Part shown: piece by piece, positions 26,206 to 34,644 of the stretch
How positions within the stretch are numbered: the stretch's first letter is position 1
Layout: the number at the start of each line of letters is the position of its first letter
Assembly (NCBI GenBank): GCA_020634035.1
Contig: JACKCM010000005.1
Span: forward strand, 434,001-498,000
From: Candidatus Obscuribacterales bacterium
Lineage (GTDB): Bacteria > Cyanobacteriota > Vampirovibrionia > Obscuribacterales > Obscuribacteraceae
Direction: 5' to 3'
Length of the DNA: 64,000 bases
Made by a program: the position numbers and the translations under genes
The notes under the pieces: generated by a model
The model's database searches: none
The model's input: only the letters and a program-made list of their open reading frames with translations
What the model was told of the DNA's origin: nothing

Positions 26206-26895
26206 ATGTCAACAGCGACATTTATCAAACGCCATATCTTCAGTTTGCCTTCTGATCATCTGTTTACGACCAGAGAACTCTTACAGTATGGCACCCGCAA
26301 CGCCGTAGATCTTATTTTGTTCAGGCTGGTGCGTTCCGGGGTAATTACCCGATTAACATACGGAGTATTTCAAAGGGCTCCGCTAAGTGTCAGCACGCCA
26401 TCCATAGCCAGGGTCGCTCGAGTGAAGGCTTCGGCATTCGGCAGAAAAATCTTTTCTTTTGGAAGCACCGCCGCTGTTCAGTCCGGATTGACGACAGAGG
26501 AACCTTGTTTAAACAAAGTCACCTTCTATATCGATGGAAGCACAACCTCCTTCAGATATGGAAAGCATACGATAGAGTTTCGCTCCGCCTCGCCGAGAAA
26601 ACGATCCCTGGTCGACGACCGAATCGGAACTTTATTAAAAGCACTCTGGTATCTGGGTCCTGGAAGTATTGATGAGACCCGACTGAAATCCTTCAGCTTT
26701 GACCGGATCGAGAAAAGAGTTTTGCATGCCCGGGGAAGTCAGATGCCGGACTGGCTGCGACAAATTCTGCCGGCTCAGATAAATTACAAGTTCAGGGACT
26801 ACAGCGTATATGGAACCCCGATGATCGAAACCCCGGAGTCTGCACTTGGCTGGATCAGCCGCATCTCCGGGGGACGTTCAGTTGTATTTTATTGA
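26206..26895 (+). CDS. Orphan AbiEi antitoxin-like protein (DUF6088-like)
   Basis: A 229-residue protein with an N-terminal winged-helix-like region (TTRELLQYGTRNAVDLILFRLVRSGVITRLTYGVFQ, cited by its start near residue 20), where small residues and the RLVRxGxIxRLxxGxF pattern match the wHTH of AbiEi-type antitoxins. The middle part, with FGSTAAVQSGLTTEE and later YGKHTIEFR, matches the C-terminal domain of DUF6088/AbiEi proteins ('aanaLGLsTQ...iG...i.fr'). GGAGGT lies seven bases before the ATG at 26206, so this start is firm. In type IV systems the AbiEii nucleotidyltransferase toxin follows directly; here no such gene is present, and the next gene is on the other strand. It may be an orphan regulator or a solitary remnant. 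Confidence 0.7.
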   Translation: MSTATFIKRHIFSLPSDHLFTTRELLQYGTRNAVDLILFRLVRSGVITRLTYGVFQRAPLSVSTPSIARVARVKASAFGRKIFSFGSTAAVQSGLTTEEPCLNKVTFYIDGSTTSFRYGKHTIEFRSASPRKRSLVDDRIGTLLKALWYLGPGSIDETRLKSFSFDRIEKRVLHARGSQMPDWLRQILPAQINYKFRDYSVYGTPMIETPESALGWISRISGGRSVVFY

Positions 26896-26965
26896 TGGTA
26901 TCGCTGGCGATGTCGCCGGTTTTGACTACAAGTCAGCATCCAGCGCTGCTCATCTGATCAATTGA

Positions 26966-27379
26966 TCAGTGATGGTGGTGGTGGCAGCTGCATGCAAGAA
27001 GTTTCTTGTTTTCCAGATTTGCTTTGATCAGAAGAAAGCTCACCGCCAGAGTCATGGCGGCATGTACCGCTTGATCTAATCTTTCTCCGGCAAAGCTCAC
27101 GAAGAAAAGCAGCGAGATCCCGCTGCCGAAGAGAACCAGTACACGCCGGTTCCTGTGGCGTAGAAAACCTGGAAGAATAGCGGTCATGCATATGCCCAGG
27201 ACGATGAGAGCGATCATCTGATCGCTTATTCCATGCATCATCTGCTTTACAGAGACAAAAGGAAGAAGAATGGCCATCGCCGGGAGGACGATGCAATCGA
27301 ATAGACAGATAATCGGAGCTATGATGGAAAGAACGTCAATAAAATCTTTCCACCGTTCTTGGCTGAGAAGGTGTTTCAT
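26966..27379 (-). CDS. MerC-like small membrane protein with His-rich tail
   Basis: A 137-residue protein with four hydrophobic helices. The first carries CLFDCIVLP, the Cys-containing motif of the MerC metal-uptake family (Cys-x3-Cys variant with a following Pro). The C-terminus ends CSCHHHHH, a Cys/His metal-binding tail. This suggests transport or sensing of a soft or borderline metal such as Hg, Cd, Zn or Cu; the metal cannot be told from the sequence. The ATG at 27379 has no clear ribosome binding site; a TTG at 27421 preceded by AAGGGA is an alternative. No merR or merA is nearby. Confidence 0.72.
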   Translation of the reverse strand: MKHLLSQERWKDFIDVLSIIAPIICLFDCIVLPAMAILLPFVSVKQMMHGISDQMIALIVLGICMTAILPGFLRHRNRRVLVLFGSGISLLFFVSFAGERLDQAVHAAMTLAVSFLLIKANLENKKLLACSCHHHHH

Positions 27380-28031
27380 GGTGGCGATGTATGCACTTAG
27401 ATGGAGTGGACGATTCTTCAAGAATACATTAACGGTCCCTTATAGTCACTGCTTGACATCGCCCAAAATAGACTCCTAACAACCGCCATTTTTAAATCTT
27501 CTACAGAAAATCGCTCCCTCAAATCCAGCTTTGCAACAGGCTTAAGCTCAATCCTGCACTCAACTCATCCCACCTTTACGACAATGGTTCCAAATCCTTA
27601 ATTTCGCTTTAATTTGCACCACCAACTTGATCCGACATCGGTTTTGACCCGGCTCAAGCTCTCCTCAATTTAGAACACTAATCAGGGATTAGTTTTCCCG
27701 TCTCGCTTCGACTCGCGCTCCTTTTGCTTCGACTGCCCGAGCCGACTCCCTCCCCAACTGCTTCCGTCTGGCAATTTCGAACGAGCCCGTTTGGAAAAGA
27801 GGAACCTTGCTTGCTCTCGGGTCTCTTCCCGCTCCTCGAAATAATCCTCTTGACCCAGTGATATTGGGGCATAGCAGCAATTCTCACTGTGATATTCTGG
27901 ATAGAGTTCGACCTCCAAATCAGAAAACAGCTAGTGTTACAGGCTGGGGCGCCGCCGGATGGTTCGAGACATGCCCCGGGAGTCCTTTATATAAGCAGGC
28001 TTCGATTTAGTAAATGCCGCGGGAGTGGTTT
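27380..28031. other. Intergenic stretch without a supported gene
   Basis: About 650 bp separate the MerC-like gene from the SPFH cluster. Between about 27678 and 27918 all three minus-strand frames are open at once because the plus strand is pyrimidine-rich there; none has a ribosome binding site or recognisable protein. No tRNA or known small RNA consensus was found. The leader and promoter of the downstream eight-gene cluster must lie within it, but no strong -35/-10 pair stands out. Confidence 0.5.
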
Positions 28032-29030
28032 ATGTTCAACATGTTCAAAAAGCAGTTCATAGATGTCATCGATTGGACCGAGGATGATGAAGATGTCCTC
28101 GCCTATCGCTATCCGGTCATGGATATGGAGATTCAGACCGGTGCCCAATTGACGGTTCGCGAATCCCAGATGGCTGTTTTCGTCAACGAAGGCAATCTGG
28201 CGGATGTTTTCAGCCCGGGTCGGTATGAGCTCTCCACCAAAACCCTCCCTGTTCTCACCACCCTTTTGAACTGGGACAAGGCTTTCAAATCGCCCTTCAA
28301 GTCCGACGTCTATTTTTTCTCCACCAGAGAAAAAGTCGATCAGCGCTGGGGTACACAACAACCGATTACAATCAGGGACAAAGAGTTCGGCCCGATTCGC
28401 CTGCGTGCCTTCGGCACCTTCTCTTACAAAATTGAAGAGCCCAGCACCTTCCATCAGAAACTGAGCGGCACCAGAGAGCGCTATACGGTCTCTGAACTCG
28501 ACGGACAGTTGCGTTCATTAATAGTGACTACCATCGCCTCTAAATTCGGTGGTGGCGATATCGCCTTCCTTGATATGGCTGCCAACCAGACCAAACTCTC
28601 CGAAGAGATGAAAAAAGAGCTTGACCTCGCTTTCTTCGAGTATGGTCTGAAGCTCTGTACTTTCCTTGTTCAATCTATAACGCTTCCCGAAGAGCTGCAG
28701 CAGTATCTCGACAAGCAGTCCTCCATGAATCTGGTGGGTGACCTCAATAAATACGCCACTTTCCAGGCTGCCGACAGTATCAAAGACGCAGCCAAAAACG
28801 AAGGCGGTCTTGCCGGAGCTGGTGTCGGACTTGGTGCCGGAGCCGCTCTCGGTCAGGCATTCGCCTCGGCCCTCGGTGGTGGCGCCCAGGGTGGACAGCA
28901 GGCCGCTCCCCAGAAAGAAGAAGATCCTTTCGAGCTTCTTGAAAAATTGCAGGGTCTTCTTGATAAAGGGATAATCAGTCAGGAAGAATTCGATTCGAAG
29001 AAGGCGGATATTCTTAAGAGAATTTCTTGA
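28032..29030 (+). CDS. SPFH/band-7 protein with C-terminal SHOCT domain (YdjI-like)
   Basis: A 332-residue protein. Residues about 20-245 form an SPFH (stomatin/flotillin-like) domain of the 'virion core protein'/YdjI type: it opens VIDWTEDDEDVLAYRYP, then QLTVRESQMAVFVNEGN, and has no N-terminal membrane helix. A Gly/Ala-rich linker (about 255-290) leads to a SHOCT module (LLEKLQGLLDKGIISQEEF, about 298-330), a short domain often found at the ends of membrane-associated proteins. The ATG at 28032 has GGGAGT seven bases upstream; an ATG at 28014 is possible. The stop overlaps the next start (TGATG). SPFH proteins scaffold membrane microdomains; here it is the first gene of an eight-gene cluster and probably organises the others at the membrane. 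Confidence 0.82.
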   Translation: MFNMFKKQFIDVIDWTEDDEDVLAYRYPVMDMEIQTGAQLTVRESQMAVFVNEGNLADVFSPGRYELSTKTLPVLTTLLNWDKAFKSPFKSDVYFFSTREKVDQRWGTQQPITIRDKEFGPIRLRAFGTFSYKIEEPSTFHQKLSGTRERYTVSELDGQLRSLIVTTIASKFGGGDIAFLDMAANQTKLSEEMKKELDLAFFEYGLKLCTFLVQSITLPEELQQYLDKQSSMNLVGDLNKYATFQAADSIKDAAKNEGGLAGAGVGLGAGAALGQAFASALGGGAQGGQQAAPQKEEDPFELLEKLQGLLDKGIISQEEFDSKKADILKRIS

Positions 29031-29668
29031 TGCTCACCCTCAACTGCACATCCTGTGGAGCCGAAGTGGTTTTTCGCTCCAGGTCATCGGTCTTTGCTGT
29101 TTGCAGTTTCTGCAAATCCACCCTTGTCCGCAAGGACATGAATCTGGAGTTGCTGGGCAAAATGGCGGATCTGCAATATGATCTCACCCCGATTCAGCTG
29201 GGCACCTCGGGCAAGCATGACGGCAAGAGCTTCGATGTGATCGGGCGCTTGAAAGTATCTTATTCCGACGGCTTCTGGAACGAATGGTATGTGCTTTTCA
29301 ATGACGGCAAAACCGGTTGGTTGGCCGAAGCCCAGGGCTTCCTCGCCCTGTGCTTCACCCGGGAAAATGTCGAGATTCCTTCGGCCCGGACGATGAAGCC
29401 GGGTCTGGTTGTTGATCTCGATCCCCGGGGACAAACCGGCTCCTTTCAGGTCGAGGATATCCGCGAGGTCAAGTGTCTGTATTCTGAAGGAGAGCTGCCT
29501 GTCAATGCCGTGCAGGGCAGAGAGTCTCTCAGTGTAGACCTGGCAAATTCCGATGGCGATTTCGCCTCTATCGAATACGCCAAAGGCGAAGACCGGGTTT
29601 TCGTCGGTAAATATATCGACTTTGATGATTTCAAGTTTCGTGATCTCAGGAGGATAGATGGCTGGTAA
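29030..29668 (+). CDS. Zinc-ribbon DUF4178 protein
   Basis: A 212-residue protein with an N-terminal zinc ribbon (CTSC near residue 6 and CSFC near 25) followed by a DUF4178 domain whose core reads GKSFDVIGRLKV, then WNEWYVLFNDGKTGWLAEAQG, which is the typical 'W.EwyLlf.dG...WL.e..G' pattern. There is no membrane helix. The start ATG overlaps the stop of the SPFH gene (TGATG), which implies translational coupling. DUF4178 proteins have no proven biochemistry. They occur beside DUF350 and spermidine-synthase-like genes in many bacteria, as I recall from genome annotations. Confidence 0.8.
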   Translation: MLTLNCTSCGAEVVFRSRSSVFAVCSFCKSTLVRKDMNLELLGKMADLQYDLTPIQLGTSGKHDGKSFDVIGRLKVSYSDGFWNEWYVLFNDGKTGWLAEAQGFLALCFTRENVEIPSARTMKPGLVVDLDPRGQTGSFQVEDIREVKCLYSEGELPVNAVQGRESLSVDLANSDGDFASIEYAKGEDRVFVGKYIDFDDFKFRDLRRIDGW

Positions 29669-31031
29669 CGACCAAGCTCCTGGCACGGGAGGCTTCAATA
29701 GTTCCGGCTCGCGCGAGCCGCAACGGGGACCTTCGGGCGAAAAGCCTGCTCTGAAAACTTTCGCCTGCACCAATTGTGGTGCTTCTATCACAGTGCGCTA
29801 TCTTGGTCATTCCCTCTCGGTTGTCTGCGAGTCCTGTCGCTCGGTGCTCGATGCCCGGGATGAAAACCTGAGAGTGGTAGATCAACATTTTAAAATCACC
29901 CAGCAGTTCAAACCTAAATTACCACTGGGCACAAGAGGCACTCTAAAAGGGCGGCAGTGGGAAGTTATCGGTTTTATGGTCCGCCAGGATGCGGTCAGTT
30001 ATTTTGCCTGGGAAGAGTATCTTCTCTTTAATCCTTACTATGGCTATCGCTGGCTTACACTCAATAATGGACACTGGTCGCTGGTCACCATGCTGAAGCG
30101 CAAGCCCGAATCCTGGGGCAAGTACTATGCCGCCGGCACCGAATCCACCGCCAAATTCGACGGCAAGCAATACAAGCTCTTCTATCTGGGTAAAGCCTCG
30201 GTTCTGTATGTTCTGGGCGAATTCTACTGGACGGTGAAAGTAGGCTCCGAAGCCAACATGGCTGACTATATCTGTCCTCCTTACATGCTTTCGAGAGAAG
30301 GGGACAAGAACGAGAATGTCTGGAGTCAGTCTGAATATATAACAGCCGGCGAAATGAAAAAGGCATTCAAGGAGCTGGAGGAACTTCCTCTTGCTATCGG
30401 AATCGCGCCGAATCAACCCACCGAATCTAAAAAGGTGATGCCGATGGTGACCATGCTCTGGGTCACCTTTCTGGTATTGCTTTTTTGCTTGCAAACTATC
30501 CATATGACCGGTGCCCGCAACGAACGGGTTTTAGCCAAGACCTATTCTTATACGACCAACACCCAGAACCCGACTGTCACAACGCCGACCTTCAAGCTGG
30601 AGAAGAAGAAAGCCAACGTTCAAATCGAAGTGAGAGCTGATGTAGACAACTCCTGGTTCTATGTGTACGGTGAACTGGTCAATGATGACAATGACCTTAC
30701 CTATACTTTCGAGCGCACCATCGAGTATTACCACGGCTATGAAGGCGGCGAATCCTGGACGGAAGGCAGCCGCCACAACAGCTTCATTATTTCGGCGGTG
30801 CCGGAAGGCAAATACTATCTCAACCTCTATACTCAAAGTGGAGATTACAAAGTACTTGATACCAAGAGCTTCGATATTCAAGTGGACAGAGATGTCTCTA
30901 CCTATGCCAACTTCTTCTGGAGCCTTCTGTTTTTGAGCTTTATTCCGATTATCATCTGGTTCCGTACCTATACCGACGAAGTGATGCGCTGGTCGGACAG
31001 CGACTTCTCCCCCTATCAGAGCGATGAGTAA
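29658..31031 (+). CDS. Membrane-anchored zinc-ribbon DUF4178 protein
   Basis: A 457-residue second DUF4178 paralogue that overlaps its neighbour by 11 bp. A low-complexity start (about 1-30) precedes a zinc ribbon (CTNC near 36, CESC near 55), then the DUF4178 domain (GRQWEVIGFMVR, FAWEEYLLFNPYYGYRWL). Two hydrophobic helices (about 266-285 and 417-437) flank a beta-rich domain (about 290-410) that should lie outside the cytoplasm if the N-terminus is inside. A short charged tail ends the protein. This arrangement would let it link a cytoplasmic zinc-ribbon/DUF4178 module with a periplasmic sensor-like domain. Confidence 0.78.
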   Translation: MAGNDQAPGTGGFNSSGSREPQRGPSGEKPALKTFACTNCGASITVRYLGHSLSVVCESCRSVLDARDENLRVVDQHFKITQQFKPKLPLGTRGTLKGRQWEVIGFMVRQDAVSYFAWEEYLLFNPYYGYRWLTLNNGHWSLVTMLKRKPESWGKYYAAGTESTAKFDGKQYKLFYLGKASVLYVLGEFYWTVKVGSEANMADYICPPYMLSREGDKNENVWSQSEYITAGEMKKAFKELEELPLAIGIAPNQPTESKKVMPMVTMLWVTFLVLLFCLQTIHMTGARNERVLAKTYSYTTNTQNPTVTTPTFKLEKKKANVQIEVRADVDNSWFYVYGELVNDDNDLTYTFERTIEYYHGYEGGESWTEGSRHNSFIISAVPEGKYYLNLYTQSGDYKVLDTKSFDIQVDRDVSTYANFFWSLLFLSFIPIIIWFRTYTDEVMRWSDSDFSPYQSDE

Positions 31032-31054
31032 TTGATGATGACCAGGAGGTTGAA

Positions 31055-31195
31055 TTGTTAGTCAAAGGCTACGCCGGGTTCGGCGTATTGATTCTGGTGC
31101 TCTTTTTTCTTGCCTGTCAGGACGGCAGGCAGATGATCGATCCCTTTGGCATTTCGCCAAGCAGACCGACCGGTCCCGGTCAAGTTCACAAATAA
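31055..31195 (+). CDS. 46-residue membrane or lipoprotein peptide
   Basis: A short gene in the DUF4178-DUF350 gap. It starts at TTG (31055) with AGGAGG seven bases upstream and ends TAA at 31193-31195. The product has a Lys at position 4, a hydrophobic core (about residues 9-20) and then LAC followed by QDGRQ, so it is either a small lipoprotein (the lipobox is imperfect, with Phe at -3) or a single-pass peptide. The tail is Pro/Gly-rich. Position between DUF4178 and DUF350 and the strong ribosome binding site make it likely real. In some related clusters a lipoprotein (DUF4247) lies at this place, but I cannot show homology. Confidence 0.6.
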   Translation: MLVKGYAGFGVLILVLFFLACQDGRQMIDPFGISPSRPTGPGQVHK

Positions 31196-31222
31196 GTCTA
31201 ACGACAATAAGGAGGATAGACA

Positions 31223-31441
31223 GTGGAACAAGTATTTGCCCTCAAGCACCTGGTGTCTGCGGTGGTTTACTCGTTTCTAGGCGTGATTATTTTGATTCTC
31301 GCTTTCATCGTTTTCGATGCGCTCACCCCGGGCAAATTGTGGCATGAAATCGTACAAGAGAAGAACACACCGCTAGCCATTGCAGTTGGTGCCACAATAA
31401 TCGCGCTGGGAATGATTATCGCCTCGGCTGTTCACGGATAA
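31223..31441 (+). CDS. DUF350 family membrane protein (YjfL-like)
   Basis: A 72-residue protein made of two transmembrane helices (about 12-32 and 50-70), joined by a polar loop with FDALTPGKLWHEI, the characteristic DUF350 segment ('D.lTpg.l...I...n.a.ai..g'). Full-length DUF350 proteins usually have two such units (about 130 residues); here only one is present. GTG start with AAGGAGG eight bases upstream. DUF350 is of unknown function and is strongly associated with spermidine-synthase-like, glutathionylspermidine-synthase-like and SPFH genes. Confidence 0.82.
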   Translation: MEQVFALKHLVSAVVYSFLGVIILILAFIVFDALTPGKLWHEIVQEKNTPLAIAVGATIIALGMIIASAVHG

Positions 31442-31447
31442 AACAAT

Positions 31448-32983
31448 ATGACCTGGGCGCTGCTGATTACAGCTTTTGTCATCTCGACCTGCGGTCTCAT
31501 CTACGAATTGATTGCCGGAACGGTTGCCAGCTATCTGCTGGGAGATTCGGTCACTCAGTTTTCTACTATTATCGGAGTCTATCTCTTTTTCATGGGGGTG
31601 GGCTCTTTCCTGTCTAAATACATAGAAAAGAACATCATCCTCACCTTTGTCCAGGTCGAGCTCCTGGTCGGTCTGGTCGGCGGATCATCCGCCACCATGC
31701 TCTTTTTTATGTTCGAGTATGTAGAGAACTTTCGTATCCTGCTCTATAGCCTGGTCGGTATCATAGGCGTGCTCATCGGTATCGAGATTCCGCTATTAAT
31801 GCGGATATTGAAAGGTCAACTGGAGTTCAAAGACCTTGTCTCCAAGGTCTTCACTTTCGACTATGTCGGAGCCCTTCTGGCGTCTCTGGTATTCCCCCTG
31901 GTGCTGGTGCCTTACCTCGGTCTGGTGCGATCTTCATTTTTATTCGGAATATTCAATGTGCTGGTGGCAATCTGGACCCTGCATCTGTTTCGAAAAGAGC
32001 TGCCCTGGCTGAACAGCATGCGTACCATCGCTTTTACCCTTGTGGTCGGGCTCACCCTCGGCTTTGCTTTTTCCGAAAAGCTGGTCAAAATGTCCGAGAG
32101 CACGAGCTACCATGAGCATATTATCTATTCTAAATCCTCTCCCTATCAGCGTATTGTCATCACCGGCGGCAAGCGCTTCAAGCTTTTTCTAAACGGTAAT
32201 CTGCAGTTCAATTCTCAGGATGAATACCGCTATCACGAGGCTCTTATTCATCCGGCTCTGGGCTCTTTGCCCGAAGCCAAAAAGGTTCTTATTCTGGGAG
32301 GCGGCGATGGCATGGCCGCCAGAGAAATCCTCAAATATCCCCAGATAGAGTCTATTACCCTGGTAGATCTCGACCCTGCTCTTACTAATCTTTTCAGCAA
32401 ACAGAAGCTGTTTGTCGAGCTCAATCAAAACAGTTTGAACAACCCCAGGGTGAAAGTAATCAATAAAGATGCTTTTGTCTGGCTGCGCTCTTGTAAGCAA
32501 AAATTCGACCTGGTGGTGGTCGACTTTCCTGACCCGAGCAATTTTTCTCTGGGTAAGCTCTATACCGATACTTTTTATCGCCAGGTAAAAAAGGTGGTCA
32601 CCCCTGATTCTCTGGTGGTGATCCAGAGTACCTCTCCTTATTTCGCCAGGAACTCATTCTGGTGTGTAGTCTCTACCCTGGAGTCGGTCGGATTCAAAAC
32701 CGTACCCTATCACGCTTATGTTCCTTCTTTTGGCGACTGGGGCTATATTATTGCCCGGGCCCGGGCAAAGGAGACCGGAGAATCTCTGTCGAAGAGCGAT
32801 CGGTTTCAATTCGGCCATCGTTATCCTGCCGGATTAAAATATGTCTCTAAAGATTCGGTGGCCTCGATGCTCGACTTCCCGGCCGATATGAAGCCCTCGG
32901 TCAAGGAGGTCAATAAGCTGAACAACCAGTCCCTGGTGCATCTCTTCGAAGCCGAGTGGGATGAATATGCCGAAACCTTCTGA
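31448..32983 (+). CDS. Membrane-anchored spermidine-synthase-like aminopropyltransferase
   Basis: A 511-residue protein. About seven hydrophobic helices (about 5-218) form an integral membrane domain, followed by a spermidine-synthase fold (about 230-470). Motifs: QRIVITGG and LFLNGNLQF (substrate loop), DEYRYHEALIHPAL, LILGGGDGMAAREI (near 284; nucleotide binding), VDLDPAL, and DFPDPSNFSLGKLYTDTFY with the catalytic Asp. The Asp residues required for decarboxylated-SAM and amine binding in SpeE seem kept, so aminopropyl or a similar transfer is plausible. The start follows DUF350 by six bases; the stop overlaps the FAD enzyme gene by 23 bp. The fused membrane domain suggests that the acceptor is membrane-bound or exported. 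Confidence 0.85.
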   Translation: MTWALLITAFVISTCGLIYELIAGTVASYLLGDSVTQFSTIIGVYLFFMGVGSFLSKYIEKNIILTFVQVELLVGLVGGSSATMLFFMFEYVENFRILLYSLVGIIGVLIGIEIPLLMRILKGQLEFKDLVSKVFTFDYVGALLASLVFPLVLVPYLGLVRSSFLFGIFNVLVAIWTLHLFRKELPWLNSMRTIAFTLVVGLTLGFAFSEKLVKMSESTSYHEHIIYSKSSPYQRIVITGGKRFKLFLNGNLQFNSQDEYRYHEALIHPALGSLPEAKKVLILGGGDGMAAREILKYPQIESITLVDLDPALTNLFSKQKLFVELNQNSLNNPRVKVINKDAFVWLRSCKQKFDLVVVDFPDPSNFSLGKLYTDTFYRQVKKVVTPDSLVVIQSTSPYFARNSFWCVVSTLESVGFKTVPYHAYVPSFGDWGYIIARARAKETGESLSKSDRFQFGHRYPAGLKYVSKDSVASMLDFPADMKPSVKEVNKLNNQSLVHLFEAEWDEYAETF

Positions 32984-34634
32984 CTCGGATGATAGCAAAA
33001 TATCGCGCTCTGCCTTTTTGAAGGCATTGCTAGGCCTCACCATGGCCGGTGTCACAGGCAAGTTCCTCTATGATCGCTACAATACTCTGGCGCGGGTGCC
33101 GGTTCGTCTCCTGGGTCCGTCCATGGACTTCGGGCACATGGTCAGGGATGGTTCTCTCAAGCTGGATCCCAATACGCCGGTTTCTAAAAAGGTCAAGGTT
33201 CTTATTATAGGTGGTGGCATTGCCGGGCTGTCGGCGGGCTGGTGGTTGAAGAGAGAAGGAGTGGAAGACTTCATGCTGCTTGAGCTGGAAGCAAAGCCCG
33301 GCGGCAACTCAAGTAGCGGCGAAAATAAAGTGAGCGCTTATCCCAGGGGGGCGCACTATATTCCCCTGGCCAATGCCGAGTCGACCTATGTGCGTATGTT
33401 GTTTCAGGAGCTGGGCATCATCGAGTCTATCGATGCAGGAGGCATGGCTACTTACAATGATCTCTATCTCTGTCATGACCCGGAAGAACGGCTTTTCAAA
33501 GACGGCTCCTTTCAAGAAGGGCTTGTGCCCAATCGCGGGCTGAGACCGGAGGAGAAAGCTGAAATAGAACGCTTTTTCAAGGTGATCATAGACTATAGAA
33601 ACAAGATAGGCTCCGACGGTAAGCCTGCCTTTGCAATTCCGCTTGAACTGAGCTCCAGAGACGAAGAGTTTCTAGCCCTCGATAAAATTTCGATGGAGCA
33701 ATGGCTTAAACAGAACAATTTCTCGGCCCGTCCTTTGCTCTGGTATGTCGACTATTGCACCAGGGACGATTACGGTGCCCAACCAGAACAGGTCTCGGCC
33801 TGGGCCGGGATTCATTATTTTGCCGGCCGTCGTGGCCGGGCAGCCAACGCCGAACAGAATGCGGTCGTCACCTGGCCCCAGGGCAACGGGTTCGTGGTCG
33901 AGAAACTGACCGAGAAACTTGCTTCTCATATCACCACCGACGCCTGTGTGTTTCAGCTTGAATCCGGTGCCGATTCGATAAGAGCCGCTTATATAGATCG
34001 CAAGAGTCGAAAAACCTTCTTGATAGAGGCTGACCATCTGATTTTTGCCTGCCCTCGTTTCTTGTTGCCCCGGGTTTTGAAACAGGATGCCTCTAAAAGT
34101 TCTATCGCCATGGACTATATCAAAGAGGTTGTCTATCCTCCATGGATGGTGGCAAATATCACCATGCGCAGCCTGCCTCCCGCCCGGGGTATATCTCGAG
34201 CCTGGGACAATGTCTGTTATCTGAGCGACTCGCTGGGTTATGTTGTAGCTACCCATCAAAACATCTCCACCAGGCTCTCATCGCCCACGGTGATAACCTA
34301 TTATTATCCCCTGGCCGACAGAAGTCCGGATAACGGCAGGATGGCCCTTTTCAGGGCAGATCCCGAGGACTGGAAAGAGACCATCGTCGAAGACCTGATG
34401 CGTATGCATCCCACCATCGACCGCTATATAGAGTCTATCGAACTCTGGCCCTGGGGCCATGGTATGGTCAGCCCGGCAGTAGGCTATATCTGGGGAGAGA
34501 CCAGGCAGAAACTATTACCGGATCTGGACCGCATTGTTTTTGCCCATTCCGATATGAGCGGTATCTCTAATTTTGAGGAGAGTCAGTATCGTGGGGTAGA
34601 GGCGGCGATTAAAGTGAAAGGACAATTGAGTTAA
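32961..34634 (+). CDS. FAD-dependent amine-oxidase-like oxidoreductase
   Basis: A 557-residue flavoenzyme. An N-terminal SRSAFLKALLG stretch and hydrophobic segment (about 15-38) resemble a degenerate Tat or anchor signal (single Arg). VLIIGGGIAGLSAGWWL (near 82) is the FAD dinucleotide-binding motif, followed by LLELEAKPGGNSSS. The C-terminal segment FAHSDMSGISNFEESQYRG is the second FAD motif of the flavin amine oxidase/phytoene desaturase superfamily. It starts inside the end of the spermidine-synthase-like gene (ATG 32961 or 32967), which implies coupling. An oxidase or desaturase acting on the aminopropylated product is an attractive but unproven role. Confidence 0.82.
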   Translation: MNMPKPSDSDDSKISRSAFLKALLGLTMAGVTGKFLYDRYNTLARVPVRLLGPSMDFGHMVRDGSLKLDPNTPVSKKVKVLIIGGGIAGLSAGWWLKREGVEDFMLLELEAKPGGNSSSGENKVSAYPRGAHYIPLANAESTYVRMLFQELGIIESIDAGGMATYNDLYLCHDPEERLFKDGSFQEGLVPNRGLRPEEKAEIERFFKVIIDYRNKIGSDGKPAFAIPLELSSRDEEFLALDKISMEQWLKQNNFSARPLLWYVDYCTRDDYGAQPEQVSAWAGIHYFAGRRGRAANAEQNAVVTWPQGNGFVVEKLTEKLASHITTDACVFQLESGADSIRAAYIDRKSRKTFLIEADHLIFACPRFLLPRVLKQDASKSSIAMDYIKEVVYPPWMVANITMRSLPPARGISRAWDNVCYLSDSLGYVVATHQNISTRLSSPTVITYYYPLADRSPDNGRMALFRADPEDWKETIVEDLMRMHPTIDRYIESIELWPWGHGMVSPAVGYIWGETRQKLLPDLDRIVFAHSDMSGISNFEESQYRGVEAAIKVKGQLS

Positions 34635-34644
34635 TATAAGGACC

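Noticed and set aside
25920..28031. Integrated element bounded by tRNA-Arg
   Set aside because: No integrase and no second copy of the tRNA 3' end were found; only an orphan AbiEi-like gene and an empty stretch hint at past insertion.
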